Source: Diatrype stigma (lineage: Eukaryota; Ascomycota; Sordariomycetes; Xylariales; Diatrypaceae). Taken from it: a stretch of DNA of 64,000 bases. Below are positions 9,941 to 21,238 of this stretch, piece by piece (the first letter of the stretch is position 1; each line of letters opens with the position of its first letter). Location of the stretch: the NCBI GenBank assembly GCA_022225965.2, contig JAKJXP020000098.1, forward strand, positions 117,041 to 181,040, given 5' to 3'. The notes below the pieces were generated by a model. It saw only the letters and a program-made list of their open reading frames with translations, did no database searches and was not told the DNA's origin. The position numbers and the translations under genes are program-made.

Positions 9941-12900
9941 ATGGCACCACTTATTTTTTAGCCGCGTAGTAAGTCGCGTAATAAGCCGCGTAATAAGCCG
10001 CGTAATTGCTTGCTTAATCGGGCTGCTCGAATTATTCGTGCTTTTGCTTCGATTGGTTACTACGTAACGCCTAAACGTATATCGACGTTAATATTAAAAC
10101 CAACGCCATAATTTTTCCAGTTATAACATGCTAGTCCTAATCGTAATTTACAGGCCTCTTTCGATCCTTCGTCTCCTTCACCTTTCAAACGAACTCGAAC
10201 GCAGGAACGAGAACGACCCCGAATACATAATTATGCGTCTCTTCGGACAGTTAAACGTAAACAGCAGCAACAAATTCGATTTCCAGAATATCGTAATTTC
10301 GACGAGGAACCGGTACAGTACAGAAATAACAACCAGGAACTTGCGTTATTTCCTAAAGACGCAGCTATTAAAAGGCGATTCGACGAGGCCTTAAAAGCGG
10401 AGCAAATATATTTCTGCCCGCGTTATTAGCATAAATGGTTTAACGTTAAGCTATTAAATACAGGTATTTGCATTGCTTATTAAATAAAAGATAATAAGAA
10501 ATTAGTAAACAAGCCTTTTTATTTTTCTGTTAGCAATAATCTGGATTTTGGCGACGTTTTTTTTTGGCTTATTCCGTTTAAAGCAATCGAGGAGCTATTT
10601 ATTGTAAGAGTTTATATTATAATTAATATTTTTATTATTCGTCTTATTATTACATAACTTAATTAATTAGCTAATCTTTTATAGGTTCGTAATTAACAGT
10701 ATAAATATACGGAATATATTATATATTTTTTACGCGATATTAGCAAGGTATATAACGAATTGCCTTTATTTCCAAAGCATTTCGATATAATTCTTTTTCG
10801 TTTTAAGAATACCGATAATATTTCAAAAATAAAACGTCAATTTCGCCGGCGGTTTCGTATTCGTCGTTAAATTATATATATATAACTGAACTTTTTCTTT
10901 ACAAATCATTCGGGCTATGTAAATTTTATATTAAATCATTATAATTTATTTCAATTACCTAAAAATGGCGATATTTACGACTTGCTTAATATTTACGAAA
11001 CGAATAAAATATATATAGCGGTAAATCCGAATGCGGATTCCGTAAATGAAGCTATTCCAAAGAATATCGATACATGCAATAAAGCGGCGGTTCCTAATTT
11101 ATTTATTAAAGCATTTGAATTAAACCGCTTAAAAAAAAACAATAGGAATAATCCGTCGTTTCCGGAATCGAATATATCGTTATAAGCAATTTAATTAAAC
11201 GCTATTTATTATTTTTTAATGTTATTTATGCGACAAACCCTTCTTAATAAGTTTAATCAATCCTGCGCCTTACTTTTTTTTACGTATCCTATACTTTACC
11301 CTTATGGCAAGGCCGATTTTGTTAAGCCTTAGTAGCGTATTATTAAATATCAAGACTATTTCAGTTATGTTATATACTGGAAGAATAGTCGCTTTGCTAA
11401 GCATTATATTTTTCGATATATTGCATTAAACACTTTAATACGTAGGCAAACCCGTGGCCATAACCGTTATTTCACGAATAAGGAATTTAATTCGCCCATT
11501 TTTAAGCGCCAATTATAGGAGGCTTTTGAAAATCCGGATAAGCCTAAGGCATAAATTATTTTTAACCGCATTACCCGGTTTGCAGATATTATTAAAAGCA
11601 TTCGTTCCTTTTGGTATAAACATCGGCGAAAATTAAAAGCCTTTTTTTATTATTTAAAGCTGCCGTTTGCGTTTATTACTTTAAATCCGGCAGATTTTTA
11701 TTAGTAAAGCTTATATCGTTATATGCTTAAGTTTAATCGATAAAAGCAGTTAAACGAATATAAACGAATAAGCTTATTTCGGCGCTTATTACGTAAGAAT
11801 CCTTATATTGCTGCGTAGCATTTCTTTTTTCGGGCTACTTTATTTCGAAAGATCGTGCTGGCGGAAAAATTTAATCTCGGCGACTTTTGGTACCGCTTCG
11901 AATAGCAAAATCGTAGCAGCGGTTACGTTTATGGTTTGTATTAATTTAAAGGTAGCCCCTTTCCGGATATGGACATACAAAAAGGTCGGGACATGTACGC
12001 CAAGATTTAGGGCTACCATATTATTGCCATAAATCCTAAGCCCCAGAAAATCGGCCGCGGCAATACGGATAGCAATCCGTTATGTATTAATTCTTTTTAT
12101 ACGAAGCCTACGTAATAATGATTAAATAATATCGTAAACCGCTACTAACGTTATAAGTATTTTATTGCGTATTATTTCCGGATTACTAAAAAAGCGGCTA
12201 ACGAGGTTCGGAAAAAGGACAAGAAGTTGCCAGATCCCGTTTGCCGCTTTAACTTTTTACGCTTTATGCGAAATAAATCTTGCGTTGCTAAAATGAGAAA
12301 TAAGTCTTGGTAATTATTTAATGCCGTACGCAATAATACTTATTTCAATTAATTTAATCCATTAATAATTATGTCGTAACTAGCTAATACGGATATCTTT
12401 CCGTATACCAGCGATGCGGCTGTTATTAACTATGCAGCTAAATATTGCAACAAATCCGAATAACAATCTATTACATATATTTAGATTGCCCAATTTATTT
12501 TGCCGCATATAACTAACAATAACCCCATGCTTTCGTTTGTTTCTAAGCTTATGAACAAGCTTATCGGAAAAAGGAACTATTTTATTTAAGAGGTTTGTTA
12601 TTATTTGCTACAGTTCCCTTTGTAAAAAAACAATCGTATAATACGTAGCGTCGATTGTTGCCTTCCTAAAAAGTATATCCGAACCTTAGACCTTAATGGC
12701 AAAGGCGATAAGGTTAAAAAGAACGCTACAGCTTGAGAAAAGTATAAGCAAAAAGGTATACATATGGAATACGTTTCGTATTTCGAATTCGTCGAGCGCT
12801 GGGATTTTAAAGGTCAGGACTTTAAAAAGTAGCATATTATTAATACGCAGCCTAAAATATTAAACTATTTCCTTCGCTACAAGCCTATTCGAATTTACCA

Positions 12901-14890
12901 GCAATTCTTTGACTTCTATCGAATAAAGCTATTACTAAACCATTCTTATCGTTATATTAACGAGTTATTAATTAATAACGAGATTAAGTTCGACAATTAT
13001 ATCGCAGCATATATATATTATATGCAATATTATATTTATAAGAATGATTATTACGGCACGGTTAGCCGAAAAAATATTCAGCCCGATAATGAAAAGTTCA
13101 AGCCTAGTTCAAATAATGCAAATAACATTACTTTAAAAAATTGGTAGCATATTATTCGGATAATACCAGATTTTTTGCCCGAACAAAAGGACGCTAAATT
13201 GCTTGGCCGCCGTAATATTAATGTTAATTACGATTGGTCCTTTTATATTAGTCGGTACGTTTATGAGAACTTCGCTAGCGGTAGCTATTAAAAAGAACGC
13301 CGCAAAGAATATTCCGACGATTACGATATTAAGAATTTGCCATTAAATATGGTTAAAACCTTAAATCCCGAACAGCGAATTATATATGACACAGTAATTG
13401 GTTATTATTAAAGCTTTCTTACCGGTAATTAATCAGAACAGTTATTATTATACGTTAATAGCGGTAATGGAATTAAAAAGTCCTATCTTATTAAAATCAT
13501 ATCGTTACATTTTTAGCAGCTATTTATAATAGGCAAGTCGCCCGTAATTCGAACTGCTCTAATTGGCGTAGCTAGCAATTAAATTAACGGCCAAACATTG
13601 CATTTCTTGCTTTGCTTATCTATCGATGGCGAATATAAGTCCTTAATAAAAAATGCTAGCTTATTAAATACTTTATAACGGCGCTTTCGTAGCGTTTATT
13701 TTTTTATTATCAACGAAAAAAGCATATTCGGCTTATAAAACCTAAGCTGGATTAATCGGCGGCTCCAAAAGATTTTTCCTAATCGCCGTAACAGTTATTT
13801 TGGCGGCTTAAATATATTGCTTATCGGAGACTTCTTTTAATTATCTCCCGTTATAAATAAGCCGTTATATGCTTTTAAGCAACTAACTAAATATCACGAC
13901 ATTACTGGATACGGACTATATAAAGCCTTTAAGCGCTCGGTATTTCTTATTACTATTTAGCGCCAATAAGGATCCGAATAAGCCCGATTTCGCGAAGCCT
14001 TATTAAAGTTGCGACAATTTAAGGTTTCTGCCGCCTTTTAGGAGCTATTAACGTTTAAATGCATTATAAAGCTCTTTTCTGCCGAAATTACAAACTTCGA
14101 TAATGCTATACGCATCTATTCTATTAAGGCTCGTATTAATTAATATAACCATAACCACATAATACGGCTTACAAATCCAATCATTTAGGTTTATGCCAAG
14201 CATAAAGGATCTGATATAAATAAGGCCGTTTTTCTTAATGCTAACAACCTCTCTAAAAGCTTTCTTATTTGCATTGAATACCGGGTCATGCTAATACGTA
14301 ATTTATGGGGCCATATCGGTCTTATAAACGGAACTTAGGGTACGGTATACGACATTTCCTAAACTTAGGGTTTAAACGTTATAAATAATGCTCCGGAAGT
14401 TATTATGATAGCTTTTAATAATTATACTAGCCCGGCATTTATTGATTCGGATAGCCGCGAGCTTTGCGACGATCAAGGCAAAACTGTCGTACTTATTCTT
14501 CGGATTCGACAGGACTTTATCATAAAAGGTATTACCTATTACCGAAAGCAATTTCCCTTATTTATTACATATGCCATTATAATGCATAAATCTTAGGGCG
14601 TTATTTTGTACCAAATAATATGCGATATTTCGGATTATGAATTTGTTATTGGACTGTTATATATAGCCGTTTTTAAAGTATTTATATTATAGGGCTTAAT
14701 ATTCGATATTCCATTTAATCGCGGCCGTTTTTATTACGAGAATAATTATCCGCTTATGTAAATAAAACTTAACGATTATAATACCCGCTTAAAGTATGCT
14801 TTAATTCGGTCCTTATATGCAATTTATTTTCGGCAATTCCTTACTTATTAATTTAATAGCGATAATTTTAATAGCAGCAATTCTTATAGC
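9941..14890 (+). pseudogene. Helitron Rep-helicase (HUH nickase fused to PIF1-type helicase), RIP-inactivated
   Basis: A single frame runs from ATG 9941 for about 1650 codons without a frameshift, broken by many stops that are almost all TAA/TAG at Gln positions. The N-terminus has a Cys-type motif (FCPRY.HKWFNVKLLNTGICI). The Helitron-like N domain follows, with the HUH nickase site at 11924-11932 reading Tyr-Val-Tyr instead of His-x-His (two C-to-T changes). The PIF1 helicase region shows the linker EYSDDYDIKNLPLNMVKTLN. Walker A at 13463-13483 is damaged (GNGIKKS), Walker B reads INE instead of IDE (13706-13717), then GDFF.LSPV, NLWGHIGLINGT and the HKS-stop-G box at 14585-14599. The protein would nick and unwind DNA for rolling-circle transposition. 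The 3' end is approximate. Confidence 0.88.
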
Positions 14891-15976
14891 ATTAGCTCTA
14901 TTTCGTAAGAAACTTTTAAATATAAATGCAATAGCTTTTTTCTTTGTTACGGCAATTTCTCGTACTTTTCATATTTTTCTAGCCTAATTTTGCGCTTCCT
15001 TCTTCATCTGCGAACATATGTTAAATATCTCGCCGCCTTATAATTATAACCGTTTACCTCCAGTCCAAATCGTATATGGCTTAGCCGTAATTAGGTTAAT
15101 GTTTTTGTCGTAAATGTTTGGCCTATCGTTCTTTTTGGCTCGGAATTTTGCGAATATGTCATTCTTAAAAGTGCATGTCTTTCCTAGTATCTTGCAACTT
15201 CTGTATCCATATCCTATAGCACTGGCTCCGGGAATGGACCAGTAGCCATAAAACGGCCATATATAATAAACATTGGCTTTATATTGCTAATACGGCGCAA
15301 TATTGGGCTATCCATAAGCTTAAATATATAAGGCCGCTTTAGCATTTATATTGGTTAATAAGAAATGCATGATTTTGCTTATAAAAAGGCCGACTTTAAT
15401 AGCTACGTATATTTCGTATGCTTATGCCGGCGATTTTTTATCGGTCGTATAGGTCGAGAGTAGCTGGGGCCCGATTATTACATCCCAGAACTTAATATCC
15501 GTAATGTCCCATCTAATAAATCGTTTTTGAACCATTTTTGCCAGAAACGTAATAATTAGATGAAACAATGCCTATATGCTATTAATATGCGATTTATATA
15601 AATACGTATAACAAGTATATATCTGAATAAAGGTAGCATTTAATTTGGTTAATACTGCAAATTCTTTACAGAAGCGATAGAGCTAATAAGGTGTAATAGA
15701 AAGAAATATATCGATTGGCTTTTTAAGAACATCGGTGGTTTGCTTAATGCTGGCATGATTAATAATGATTTAGGCAAGCTTTTGGTTTTTTTTAAGCATA
15801 CGATGAAATGGGCTTTTTTCGATATTGGGAATGGGAATATCACGAACAGGCGGCTTAGGTTTTTAATAATGGCTTCCATTGCTAGAAATGGAAATATGCG
15901 AAGTTCGACGAACCAGCTCTTATATTTCTTTGTCCTTAATTATACTAGCAATAAATCGTGATTTGCGGTTATCCAT
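14813..15976 (-). pseudogene. Helitron accessory ORF 2 (unknown, about 387 codons)
   Basis: I do not recognise the product. From ATG 15976 (MDNRKSRFIASIIKDKEI) one minus-strand frame continues to about 14813, with stops only at former Gln codons (a few ambiguous). Visible parts are a Pro-rich stretch (KPKPPVRDIPIPNIEKSPF), then FCKEFAVLTKLNATFI and MVQKRFIRWDITDIKFW. The block DVIIGPQLLSTYTTDKKSPA follows, then a hydrophobic/aromatic region, and a basic coiled-coil-like tail (FNICSQMKKEA, IAVTKKKA). It is convergent with, and overlaps, the 3' end of the helicase gene. The same frame is present in Helitron 2 (about 37265-38430). It is coherent enough to have been a real gene of the element. 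Confidence 0.65.
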
Positions 15977-16426
15977 AATGGCTGTTACGTACGAAAAACT
16001 TAATTTAAGTAGTAATGTATTAAAAACGAATTAAAGCTAACGGATAAGGTAAAGTTATTGCATAAAAAGTTAAAGCTTAAAAGTTAAAAGTATTAAGTAA
16101 AAAAATTCACCTTATATGCTATAGCAAGTTTGGCTTATTTAAATGGCTTGCAATTATTTTATTTAGGGCATGTATTATGTTTATTATATTGCTATAATTA
16201 AGGAAGATGCCAGTTGCAATTATTAAAGCTTGCTTATATAATACTTATAAACCAAATTCCTAACCAGACCTAATTAATCTATTTACAAGCCAAATTTCTA
16301 ACCAAACCTAATTTACCTGTTTACTTATTATACCTTCACTGCCAGGTCGTTTCCTTTCGAGAAGTTCATTTTATATCATCGCAACAGCCTATATATTATT
16401 CGTTTTAGTCGTTGCCATTTACAACC
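15977..16426. promoter_or_regulatory. Helitron intergenic region between divergent accessory ORFs
   Basis: 450 bases separate the divergent starts of accessory ORF 2 (15976, minus) and ORF 3 (16427, plus). It is AT-rich with a direct repeat of the type AACCAAATTCCTAACCAGACCTAA / AAGCCAAATTTCTAACCAAACC around 16250-16310. Position suggests a bidirectional promoter, but no motif proves it. Confidence 0.35.
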
Positions 16427-17425
16427 ATGTCGTCGCATTCCGTTACTTATAAACATTGCGATACAGAATTATTCGGCAATTTGTTGGTTGCAATCCATGG
16501 CAATAAAACTTCCTAACGCCAAATCACCAACCATTACGTTTTTTCTGCCGATAGAACCCTTATTTTTAATCACGACCTAAACATTAGCCCTTATCTTATA
16601 GGCAATAGCAATGGATCTTTCCGTAATATTAAGGTGCCTAGTTACATAAATGCGGCAACCTTTAAGGTTCGAATTGCCGAACTATGGCTTGCTTTAAATT
16701 ATAAGTTCTAATCCGAATGCCTGCTTAAAAGTGAAATTAAGGACATGGCCTTATTTATTACCGAATGCGTTAATCCGTTCAAGCTGCTATTCGTATTCGA
16801 AATTAATCCGGGATACGCTATGGGAAAAAATAATAAAACGACATATAATACCAATAAGCCGACGTTTATTTAAATGCCGTAATAAATGCTTTTAAGCCTG
16901 TCCAAGCATTGGGTTAACGTTTTGCATTGGATACCTCGAAAGATACTCCTGGTTTTCAACTTGCTAGCAACTTATGGTACGTACTAGAAAATTCAACAGA
17001 TATACTGCGATTTCTGGAAAAGATCCGCCCTAAATGAATCCTGCTTTACTACTATCGTCTTTATAAATAAGTTCCCGTAATAAGATAATAAATGGACCTG
17101 TAGCTTTTGGGTTGCTTATTTTTTTAAGGTTCTATTTATGAATCCTTTTTACGCAGAATAATGGTACAGCAATAGCTACGGTCAAGTTATTACGTCGTCG
17201 AATATGCTGGGTAACTAGGAAAGAATAATTAGAGAACATATTAGCCTTAAAAATAAAAAATCGAATAAACGCAATTAAATAGCTAATAATTAATTTAACT
17301 AACCTATTACCGTTAATTCCGATTTATCGTCGGATGTTATCCGTATTTTCCCTTATAAGCGCCAGCCTTCATCCAGTTTCAGTCTGGTGCAGCAATTACG
17401 TCGCCCATCCCTTATGCTCTCTTAA
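16427..17425 (+). pseudogene. Helitron accessory ORF 3 (unknown, 332 codons)
   Basis: Not recognised. ATG 16427 to TAA 17423-17425 is exactly 333 codons in one frame, with every internal stop being TAA or TAG, as expected for mutated CAA/CAG. The sequence is a globular-looking protein: MSSHSVTYKHCDTELFGN, SPYLIGNSNGSFRNIKV, INAATFKVRIAELWLALNY, VNPFKLLFVFEINPGYA, WIPRKILLVFNLLATYG, FWVAYFFKVLFMNPFYAE, and a Ser-rich C-terminus (PSSSFSLVQQLRRPS). Helitron 2 carries the same frame at 38881-39880 with one extra base. It shows no helicase, nuclease or zinc-finger signature that I can see. Candidate cargo or element-specific gene. Confidence 0.65.
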
Positions 17426-17639
17426 AGCCGCTTTCGCCAGCCCTCTTCCCAACAGCCCCCTTCCCAGCAGCCCCCCTCCCAGCAGTCATCATTAATGCGG
17501 TCCTGGCCGTCTCTGGATTTCGCTTTTCAACCACGACCATCCATAAGCAATAAAAAGCTGGATACTCTACGTAAATACGAATACTATACGCCTTATTTGG
17601 AGCACGGGCTTTCGACCGAACACCTAGCAAACGAGCCAC
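17412..17639 (-). CDS. Helitron accessory ORF 4: small basic ORF open in both copies (75 codons)
   Basis: The frame begins MARLLGVRSKARAPNKAYSI and ends with a Gly/Ala/Lys-rich tail (GRGAAGKGAVGKRAGESGF). It is uninterrupted here and in Helitron 2 (39867-40094) despite RIP. That is less impressive than it seems, because the frame contains no Gln codon. It is convergent with accessory ORF 3 and overlaps it by 14 bases. It could be a small protein, a first exon, or chance. Confidence 0.35.
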   Translation of the reverse strand: MARLLGVRSKARAPNKAYSIRIYVEYPAFYCLWMVVVEKRNPETARTALMMTAGRGAAGKGAVGKRAGESGFKRA

Positions 17640-17862
17640 ATACTTTATTCCCCGTAGGCTAAAAAGGATGGGATTCGTATTTTCGCAATTTTTAGCGACA
17701 AAATAATTAAAAGGGCTATAAATACGAGCTATATTTATGCGATGGATTACATTAAATTATTGCGTTTGGGTTTAAAAAAAAATTAACGAAAGGCGTTATT
17801 TATAAGGCTTAGGTTATCGGTAATTAATACAATCCTAAGCAAAAAATTATAACAATAGGAAC
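17640..17862. other. Helitron 1 3' non-coding segment
   Basis: AT-rich, no supported frame. It leads into the inverted terminal arm. Confidence 0.5.
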
Positions 17863-17962
17863 GATTAATCGTAGGCGAAAACGCTCGAAGTATTTCCCAA
17901 ACCTGAATTTCTGGACTTAATTTCCGTATCACACCACCTTCACAAAATAACCTCCGATTAGG
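17863..17962. repeat. Helitron 1 3' subterminal arm of asymmetric inverted repeat
   Basis: Inverted match to 7910-8009. It stops about 170 bases short of the 3' end, hence asymmetric. Confidence 0.88.
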
Positions 17963-18039
17963 TTCTAACATTCTATGCCAACCTAAAAAATAAACAAGTA
18001 AAATGGCCCAGCAATCCCAAAAAAATCGCCCCGCGAGGG

Positions 18040-18132
18040 AAATTTTTTTGACCCGGAGAAAAAAAAAAAAGGTCCCCAAAGCTTGCGTAGGGCCGTACCT
18101 TTTTTTTCTTTTCGTAGCGGTCAAAAAAATTT
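18040..18132 (+). terminator. Helitron 1 3'-terminal hairpin (transposition terminator)
   Basis: The outer stem pairs AAATTTTTTTGACC (18040-18053) with GGTCAAAAAAATTT (18119-18132). An inner stem pairs a poly-A stretch ending GGT with ACCTTTTTTTT (about 18097-18107). Helitrons use such a 3' hairpin to stop rolling-circle strand transfer. The structure is conserved in Helitron 2. Confidence 0.85.
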
Positions 18133-18134
18133 TA

Positions 18135-18840
18135 TACATATTATTATTTATTCCAGCCGAGCTTCCTGGAATATTGGATGCCATAAGGTTAATAATATTC
18201 CCTAGGTAATGCGTGGATTTATTTCCGTTAAGGACTTAAAGGTCCTGGCTTTCGAATTAATCCGTTACTTTTTATCCGGGGCCGTTATGCCGCCTGCGTT
18301 ATTACGGTTATTACGTTTAATATACCGCATTAAAGTCGCCTGTTATTATTCTTCGGAGGCCTGGCTTTTATTATTCGAATTTCGTTAATAACGCATAAAA
18401 TGCGCCGCTATTTAAATAAACGTTCTTAATAATGACGTCGTTAATTTGTATTATTACCGCATTCCTAATAACGAAAGGGCGCAATTATGCGGTATTAAGC
18501 CGTAAGTTTTTTCGGACGTATATAAATATTTTAGAATATTCCGTCCAGTTTTTTACCGATAAAAAGGTATCGTATTAGAGATAGGTTTTAGTTTGTTTTT
18601 TATTATGGGATGTTATTATCCATAGTTTTTATATTAATACGACGTCCGCCTTTGCGTCGTTTGCCGTTTTAAGTGCTATGTCGTATATAGTACCTTTTTT
18701 TTTATCCTTGCGGGTATTAACCTATATTATAAATAGCTATTTAGGGAATCGGGCGGTACTGCTTCTAAAATTTGGCGGGCGTTTCGTTATTACTAAGGGT
18801 TATTGTTTTGTTCTTTTCGTCGTCGCTGCTCGTCGTCGAG
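18135..18840 (-). pseudogene. LINE B ORF2, AP-endonuclease half
   Basis: Minus-strand reading from about 18780 gives an APE-type endonuclease. It shows KTANDAKADVVLI.Y or, in phase, the 'ADVVLIQEPW'-like start, then FIYVRKNLRLN, NAVIIQINDVIIKNVY and ITGDFNAV. These are the IQEPW-, vnvY- and GDFNA-type signatures of Tad1-clade target-nicking nucleases. The residue opposite the catalytic Glu lies within a RIP-altered word, and several stops interrupt the frame. The downstream RT half is at 4805-7908, beyond Helitron 1. Confidence 0.75.
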
Positions 18841-18924
18841 CCTGGCGATTTCGGCGATATTTATCCCGGTCGCAACGCTTTTAAAGTTTTGTTCGTAAGT
18901 ATATTATAAAATCGCATTTCTTAT

Positions 18925-20800
18925 TTATAAACGGGAGATATTTGCTAGTTCGTTAATGTTATCGTTAGTTCCTATTGCTAGGGCATTTTTGGCGATGGCT
19001 TTGCGGAATCGGGCCTGGCGTTCGTTTGTTGCTTGGGTAACATTAAGGGTAAAAGGGCCCGCTGGTATGGGGTATTCCTTTGTTTTCCCTTCGTCGTCGT
19101 ATAAGGGGTCGTCCCTTCTTTTTTCGGCGTCATCGATATAAGTATCCTCGCCGTTTTCCCTGCCATTCTTTCTAGTCGTACTTCTATTTACCGTAATAAC
19201 AGCAGCGGCAGCGATAACGGCAATGTAAGCAGGAACGGGGGCGGGAACGGGGATAAGGGGTTGGAGTGGTATCCGTCGTGCTGTTTGTAGCGGCGGAAGG
19301 GGGGGCGGTCGAGGTCCCTTGGGGGTCCTAGGGCCCGCCGGGATGGGGAATCCCATAGGGTCGTCCTTTTTTTTTGCTTTATTAACGGATATTAGTGCCA
19401 GTAATTAAATCTGGGCCTAAGCCGGTACTTGGGTTTGGGCCTGTTATATAAGTTGCTGGATTTTTTTTTTTTTCCGTAGCACTTTGTTATATTATTATTT
19501 ATCTAGCTATTTAATTTCGGCCAGTTGTTATTTAATTGGCCGGACGATTTTACCGTTTTTCCTTATTAAACGAACCGGGCATGCCAGCGAATCGAATTTA
19601 TAGGGGCCGCAGCAGTTGGAGCATTTAATCTTATTCTTATAGACGCCCTTTTAACGGGTGGCTTCGTATATCTTATATTTCTTGCCATATTATTAATAAC
19701 GTAGGTCGTTATTGCAATATCGCCCATTATGGAAGCTTAGGCAGATTTAGTATTGCGTAATTTTGGGGATCTTAATAATAAGTTTTCCTAAACGGAAACT
19801 AAATACTTTAAAGCGTTTAATAGTTTAGGGGAATGCTACGATCCATTTTTAAATCGGGGCGCCCGGCATTTGCCGCTTGAAACGATATAAAGAGATGGGA
19901 TTAATTTCCGTTTAAGCTACGACTTTAATCCTAATAACCGAGTTTATAGGCTAAAGGCCTATATGGATGCGGAGTTTCTTAGGAACCCTAATTAGGATAT
20001 ATATATGCCAGTTCTTGGCTTTTTTAATAATTAGGCCCTTTATTTTGGAGGCTTCGTCGAAAATGTATTGCCTGGCAATATTGTTACGGAAACGTATCGC
20101 TTATTCGGTTTTAACTTTTTGGGCATTAATGATTTTATGCAGGTCGAGCTTTAAAATATTTACTACTGTGGCTTATATATTCGCAAATCGCAGAGCGTGC
20201 CATGGGTGGTCGGGGGTAAGTCGGAAAAAAAGGCGGTTATCGGCTTTTTTTACGGGCTGGAATTATATTAATCGGTTAAGGCCAGGGCCTGCAAGTCGCA
20301 TGCCTTTTTTAGGTTTCCTTGTTACGTTAATCCAAGCCTGGGCTTTTCCATTCCTAAGACGGGCTGCCGCTATATACGATTAGGGCTAAAAGCGAAGTGA
20401 TGCAAATAGCGATGGCGCTAATATGGCCGTACTTTTTAAGGGATATAATGTAAAGGATATACGTCGCTTACGGGTTAGGGGCGTGCTTTTAAAGGATTCG
20501 TTAAAAACGAGATCGATAGGATTTTCCGGCGATATTAACGGAAAGGAAGCATAACGGAAAGCAATTAGGCCATTTATTTTGGAACGCGTAACGTAGGAAG
20601 GGAGGAAAAAAAAGTTTTCCGGGCTTTCTGCGTCCGCTAGGCTTACGATTAATTATTTGATTTGCTAATGCGCCAATCGGGCCTATTATTAATGCATAGG
20701 CATGGATTGTTGGAATGCATTTCGAGCGGTATCGAAAAATAAAGAATAAATTATAAATACCTTAAATTTAGCTCGGATGCTTTGTTTCTTTTTTTTACGC
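18925..20800 (-). pseudogene. LINE B ORF1 (gag-like, zinc-knuckle) region
   Basis: ORF1 proteins of this clade bind the LINE RNA. The minus strand shows a degenerate N-terminal part (20800-19900), a Cys-rich RNA-binding region and a C2HC-type knuckle at 19579-19623 reading CSNC..GPYKFDSLACPVR. After a Gln-rich linker now full of stops comes an open 143-codon tail (19356-18925). It has a Pro-rich start (GPRTPKGPRPPPLPPL), an Ala/Val stretch, an acidic segment (GEDTYIDDAEKRRDDPLYDDE) and the block FTLNVTQATNERQARFRKAI that recurs in all LINE copies. The ORF1/ORF2 boundary is near 18850-18925. Confidence 0.75.
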
Positions 20801-21223
20801 ATTAATTTAATCGCGGCCAGAATAAAATTTGCTGGGGGGTTTTTGGAGGTCCTTAAGGGGAATTAAAAAAAGAGGTTTCCCTGGGACTTGTGTTTTTTCG
20901 GGGCACCAGGCTTTGCTGCTGCCGTTTTTTCGTTTGGCTTTTTTAAAACGAAAGAAATGGCCTTTGGGTTATTACCGTTGTTATTAGCTATCGTAAATGG
21001 ATTTATAGATATAACGGGAGCCGGTTTCTTAAGACCTGCTCCGGATATTTGTTGCGGGGGGGTTAAGGGCCGTTAAGAATGGACGGTATCCGATATCCTC
21101 GGAGGGTTTGCCTAATCCAAAGGCAAATATAAAAATAAAGCTTACGATATAAAAAAGAACTGTACAAAAAGGAGTCTTAACAAAGTATAGGGATAGGAAA
21201 AGAAAGTTGTAAAAGAATGAAAA
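20801..21223 (-). other. LINE B 5' region
   Basis: Homologous to the 5' ends of LINE A (to 25574), D (to 45410), C (from 27556) and the inverted piece at 57088. It has a G-rich TTGCGGGGGGGTTAAGG motif (about 21053-21070). Presumably the 5' UTR with an internal promoter, by analogy with other LINEs. Confidence 0.6.
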
Positions 21224-21238
21224 AAAATAATGGGCCAA
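21224..21238. repeat. Target-site duplication of LINE B, right copy
   Basis: Exact copy of 4485-4499. LINE A resumes here. Confidence 0.92.

Larger units (their letters stand above)
7909..18134 (+). mobile_element. Helitron 1: 10.2-kb rolling-circle transposon with asymmetric inverted ends
   Basis: It starts TCCTAACCGGAGG. Its 5' 100 bases recur inverted at 17863-17962, and a strong hairpin (18040-18132) closes the 3' end. It encodes a Rep-helicase. Comparison with the LINE copies shows insertion between A and T with no target duplication (LINE B reads CCGAATTAA / TACATATT across it). A subterminal inverted copy plus 3' hairpin resembles the Helitron2/Helentron group known from fungi. The exact 3' base may be off by one or two. 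A second copy is at 30395-40589. Confidence 0.9.
4500..21223 (-). mobile_element. LINE B: full-length Tad1-like retrotransposon, split by Helitron 1
   Basis: Bounded by a perfect 15-bp target duplication. The 3' tail is AATGATAATAATGATGAT-type (4498-4518) and the 5' end is at 21223. Without the Helitron it is about 6.50 kb. It is the best-preserved full-length LINE here. The 3' UTR (about 4520-4770) contains blocks recurring at every LINE 3' end in the window: the GGACGTAAAAA-type motif, the TAGCTAGCTA run and the CGACACTGTATAATGTATGG block. Confidence 0.92.

Noticed and set aside
18003..18209. 68-codon ORF at the Helitron 1 3' end
   Set aside because: It spans the terminal hairpin and the junction into LINE B, so it is not a gene.
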